A DNA stretch of 6,646 nucleotides from Alphaproteobacteria bacterium (lineage in GTDB: Bacteria > Pseudomonadota > Alphaproteobacteria > Rs-D84): NCBI GenBank assembly GCA_024402735.1, contig JAKSTE010000028.1:1-6646 (forward strand), given 5' to 3'. The notes below the pieces were generated by a model. The model was not told the DNA's origin and made no database searches. It saw only the letters and a program-made list of their open reading frames with translations. Shown piece by piece: positions 6,057 through 6,646 of this stretch. Made by a program: the position numbers and the translations under genes. Positions within the stretch are counted from its first letter, which is position 1; each line of letters starts with the position of its first letter.

Positions 6057-6132
6057 GTCCCTACAGTTCAACAGGATAGAACAAATTCCTCCTAAGAATT
6101 AGATGCAGGTTCGAGTCCTGCTAGGGACGCCA
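6057..6132 (+). tRNA. tRNA-Arg(CCU), CCA end encoded
   Basis: A complete cloverleaf folds by hand. The acceptor stem is GTCCCTA/TAGGGAC (6057-6063 with 6122-6128), with discriminator G and encoded CCA (6130-6132). The D stem is GTTC/GAAC with a 9-nt loop containing GG. The anticodon stem is AATTC/GAATT around loop CTCCTAA, giving anticodon CCT, which reads AGG codons. A 4-nt variable loop follows, then the T stem GCAGG/CCTGC around TTCGAGT. All stems are fully paired. The position normally occupied by U8 is C (6064), which is unusual because U8 normally contacts A14; A14 is present here. The tRNA is divergent from ihfA, and a MerT-like gene follows 19 bp downstream on the same strand, probably from the same transcript. 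Confidence 0.96.
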
Positions 6133-6151
6133 AGATATTAAGGATCGTATT

Positions 6152-6472
6152 ATGAAAAATAAAGCAGTAAAAATAGGTATTATAGCATCTTTATTACCAC
6201 ATTTGTTTTGTTGTGTATTACCTATAGTATTATCTATATTAAGTTTGTTTGCACCTGAAGTAGCACATACACATTTTATACCTGAATGGATAGAACCATG
6301 GTTGTTTGTTTTTTCTGCTTTAATGTTAGGGGTGTCTTGGATTTTGATATTTCAAGAATGCCCGTGTTCAGAGCGTGATAAAAAGCATAATCATAAAACA
6401 CAGAAAATTATTTTATGTGTAGTAACGTGCTTGTTTATATTAAGTGTGGTTTTACATATACTTGCTCATTAA
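6152..6472 (+). CDS. Small three-helix membrane protein with MerT-like cysteine layout
   Basis: This 106-residue inner-membrane protein has three predicted helices (about 8-33, 48-67 and 85-104). Helix 1 holds a Cys pair followed by Pro (FCCVLP, C20-C21). The loop between helices 2 and 3 holds CPC (C70, C72), then a basic His-containing stretch (DKKHNHKTQK). The basic N-terminus and the basic second loop predict N-inside and loop 2 in the cytoplasm. Length, helix number, the CC-x-x-P in helix 1 and the second Cys pair in loop 2 all match MerT, a mercuric ion importer of about 116 residues; MerC and MerF are looser relatives. Two more Cys (C89, C93) lie in helix 3 and His residues lie at 39, 41, 79 and 81. 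Transport of a soft metal is an inference: no MerP, MerA or MerR is in the window. AAGGA (6140-6144) sits 7 nt before the ATG, and the gene starts 19 bp behind the tRNA, so read-through transcription is likely. Confidence 0.75.
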   Translation: MKNKAVKIGIIASLLPHLFCCVLPIVLSILSLFAPEVAHTHFIPEWIEPWLFVFSALMLGVSWILIFQECPCSERDKKHNHKTQKIILCVVTCLFILSVVLHILAH

Positions 6473-6479
6473 GTATATA

Positions 6480-6646
6480 TCAATAATAAAAACGACTGCC
6501 GTTATCGCTTGCGCTATACTTTACAAGTTGTTGAGTATTGCTTGCGTCATAATATGCAAATGTTCCAGAATCGTCTTTAAAAGTTTTTGTACCACAGTCT
6601 GCGATTGTATGGAAGTTCCACTCTGATAACGATGCAAATTCACCGT
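6480..6646 (-). CDS. C-terminal fragment of an unrecognised protein, 5' part beyond the window
   Basis: The minus strand is open from the right edge (first full codon ends at 6644) to a TGA at 6480-6482, giving 54 residues. It includes EWNFHTIADCGTK near its left end and finishes NGSRFYY. It is rich in Ser, Thr, Asn, Tyr and Asp, with one Cys, like an exported or surface domain. I do not recognise the family; a pilin-like or secreted protein is only a guess. It converges on the MerT-like gene with a 7-bp gap. The open frame is short, but it has no internal stop and looks like protein, unlike the opposite-strand frame across the same stretch. Confidence 0.6.
   Translation of the reverse strand, partial: GEFASLSEWNFHTIADCGTKTFKDDSGTFAYYDASNTQQLVKYSASDNGSRFYY

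Noticed and set aside
6057..6132. tRNA-Arg as an integration site of a genomic island
   Set aside because: tRNA-Arg genes are common attachment sites, but no second copy of the tRNA 3' end and no integrase is visible in the window.
6444..6626. Plus-strand frame of 60 codons overlapping the end of the MerT-like gene
   Set aside because: It covers the minus-strand C-terminal fragment, has Cys/Ile-rich composition typical of antisense translation, and lacks a ribosome site.
1..6646. CRISPR array, insertion sequence, toxin-antitoxin or phage-defence system
   Set aside because: No spaced direct repeats, transposase motifs, terminal inverted repeats or recognisable defence domains were seen on either strand.

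Overview
The window is AT-rich DNA from a Gram-negative bacterium. The standard code fits: TGG is used for Trp, and TGA, TAG and TAA all act as stops. The lytic transglycosylase reads like the alphaproteobacterial MltB-type family, an IHF alpha subunit is present, and there is an outer-membrane barrel protein with a C-terminal Phe. I infer an AT-rich, possibly host-associated alphaproteobacterium; the genus cannot be named from this sequence.

Left part (1-2253, minus strand): an outer-membrane beta-barrel gene with an extended -10 promoter is followed 18 bp later by a periplasmic lytic transglycosylase gene that runs off the left edge. Together they look like a two-gene envelope operon. The barrel looks distantly omptin-like, keeps an Asp-x-Asp at the place of one catalytic pair, and lacks an obvious Asp-Glu-His.

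Middle (2254-5381, plus strand): a 96-bp divergent region leads into hemW (radical SAM heme chaperone). An M13 (neprilysin/PepO-type) zinc metallopeptidase overlaps its stop by an ATGA. The peptidase has a membrane-anchored start without a Shine-Dalgarno and, 29 codons inside, an in-frame ATG with a strong one.

Right part (5400-6646): on the minus strand, ihfA is followed after 2 nt by an unrecognised small, charged, helical protein. Divergent from ihfA is a tRNA-Arg(CCU) gene with encoded CCA, followed 19 bp later by a small three-helix membrane protein whose cysteine layout resembles the mercury transporter MerT. The shared ihfA/tRNA promoter region holds an 18-bp perfect palindrome and a near-consensus IHF site. 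A C-terminal fragment of a minus-strand gene closes the window.

Most of the window is conserved housekeeping and envelope functions. No CRISPR array, insertion sequence, phage gene or defence system is visible. The points most worth checking are the MerT-like protein behind the tRNA, the divergent ihfA control region, the omptin-like barrel and the two possible starts of the M13 peptidase.
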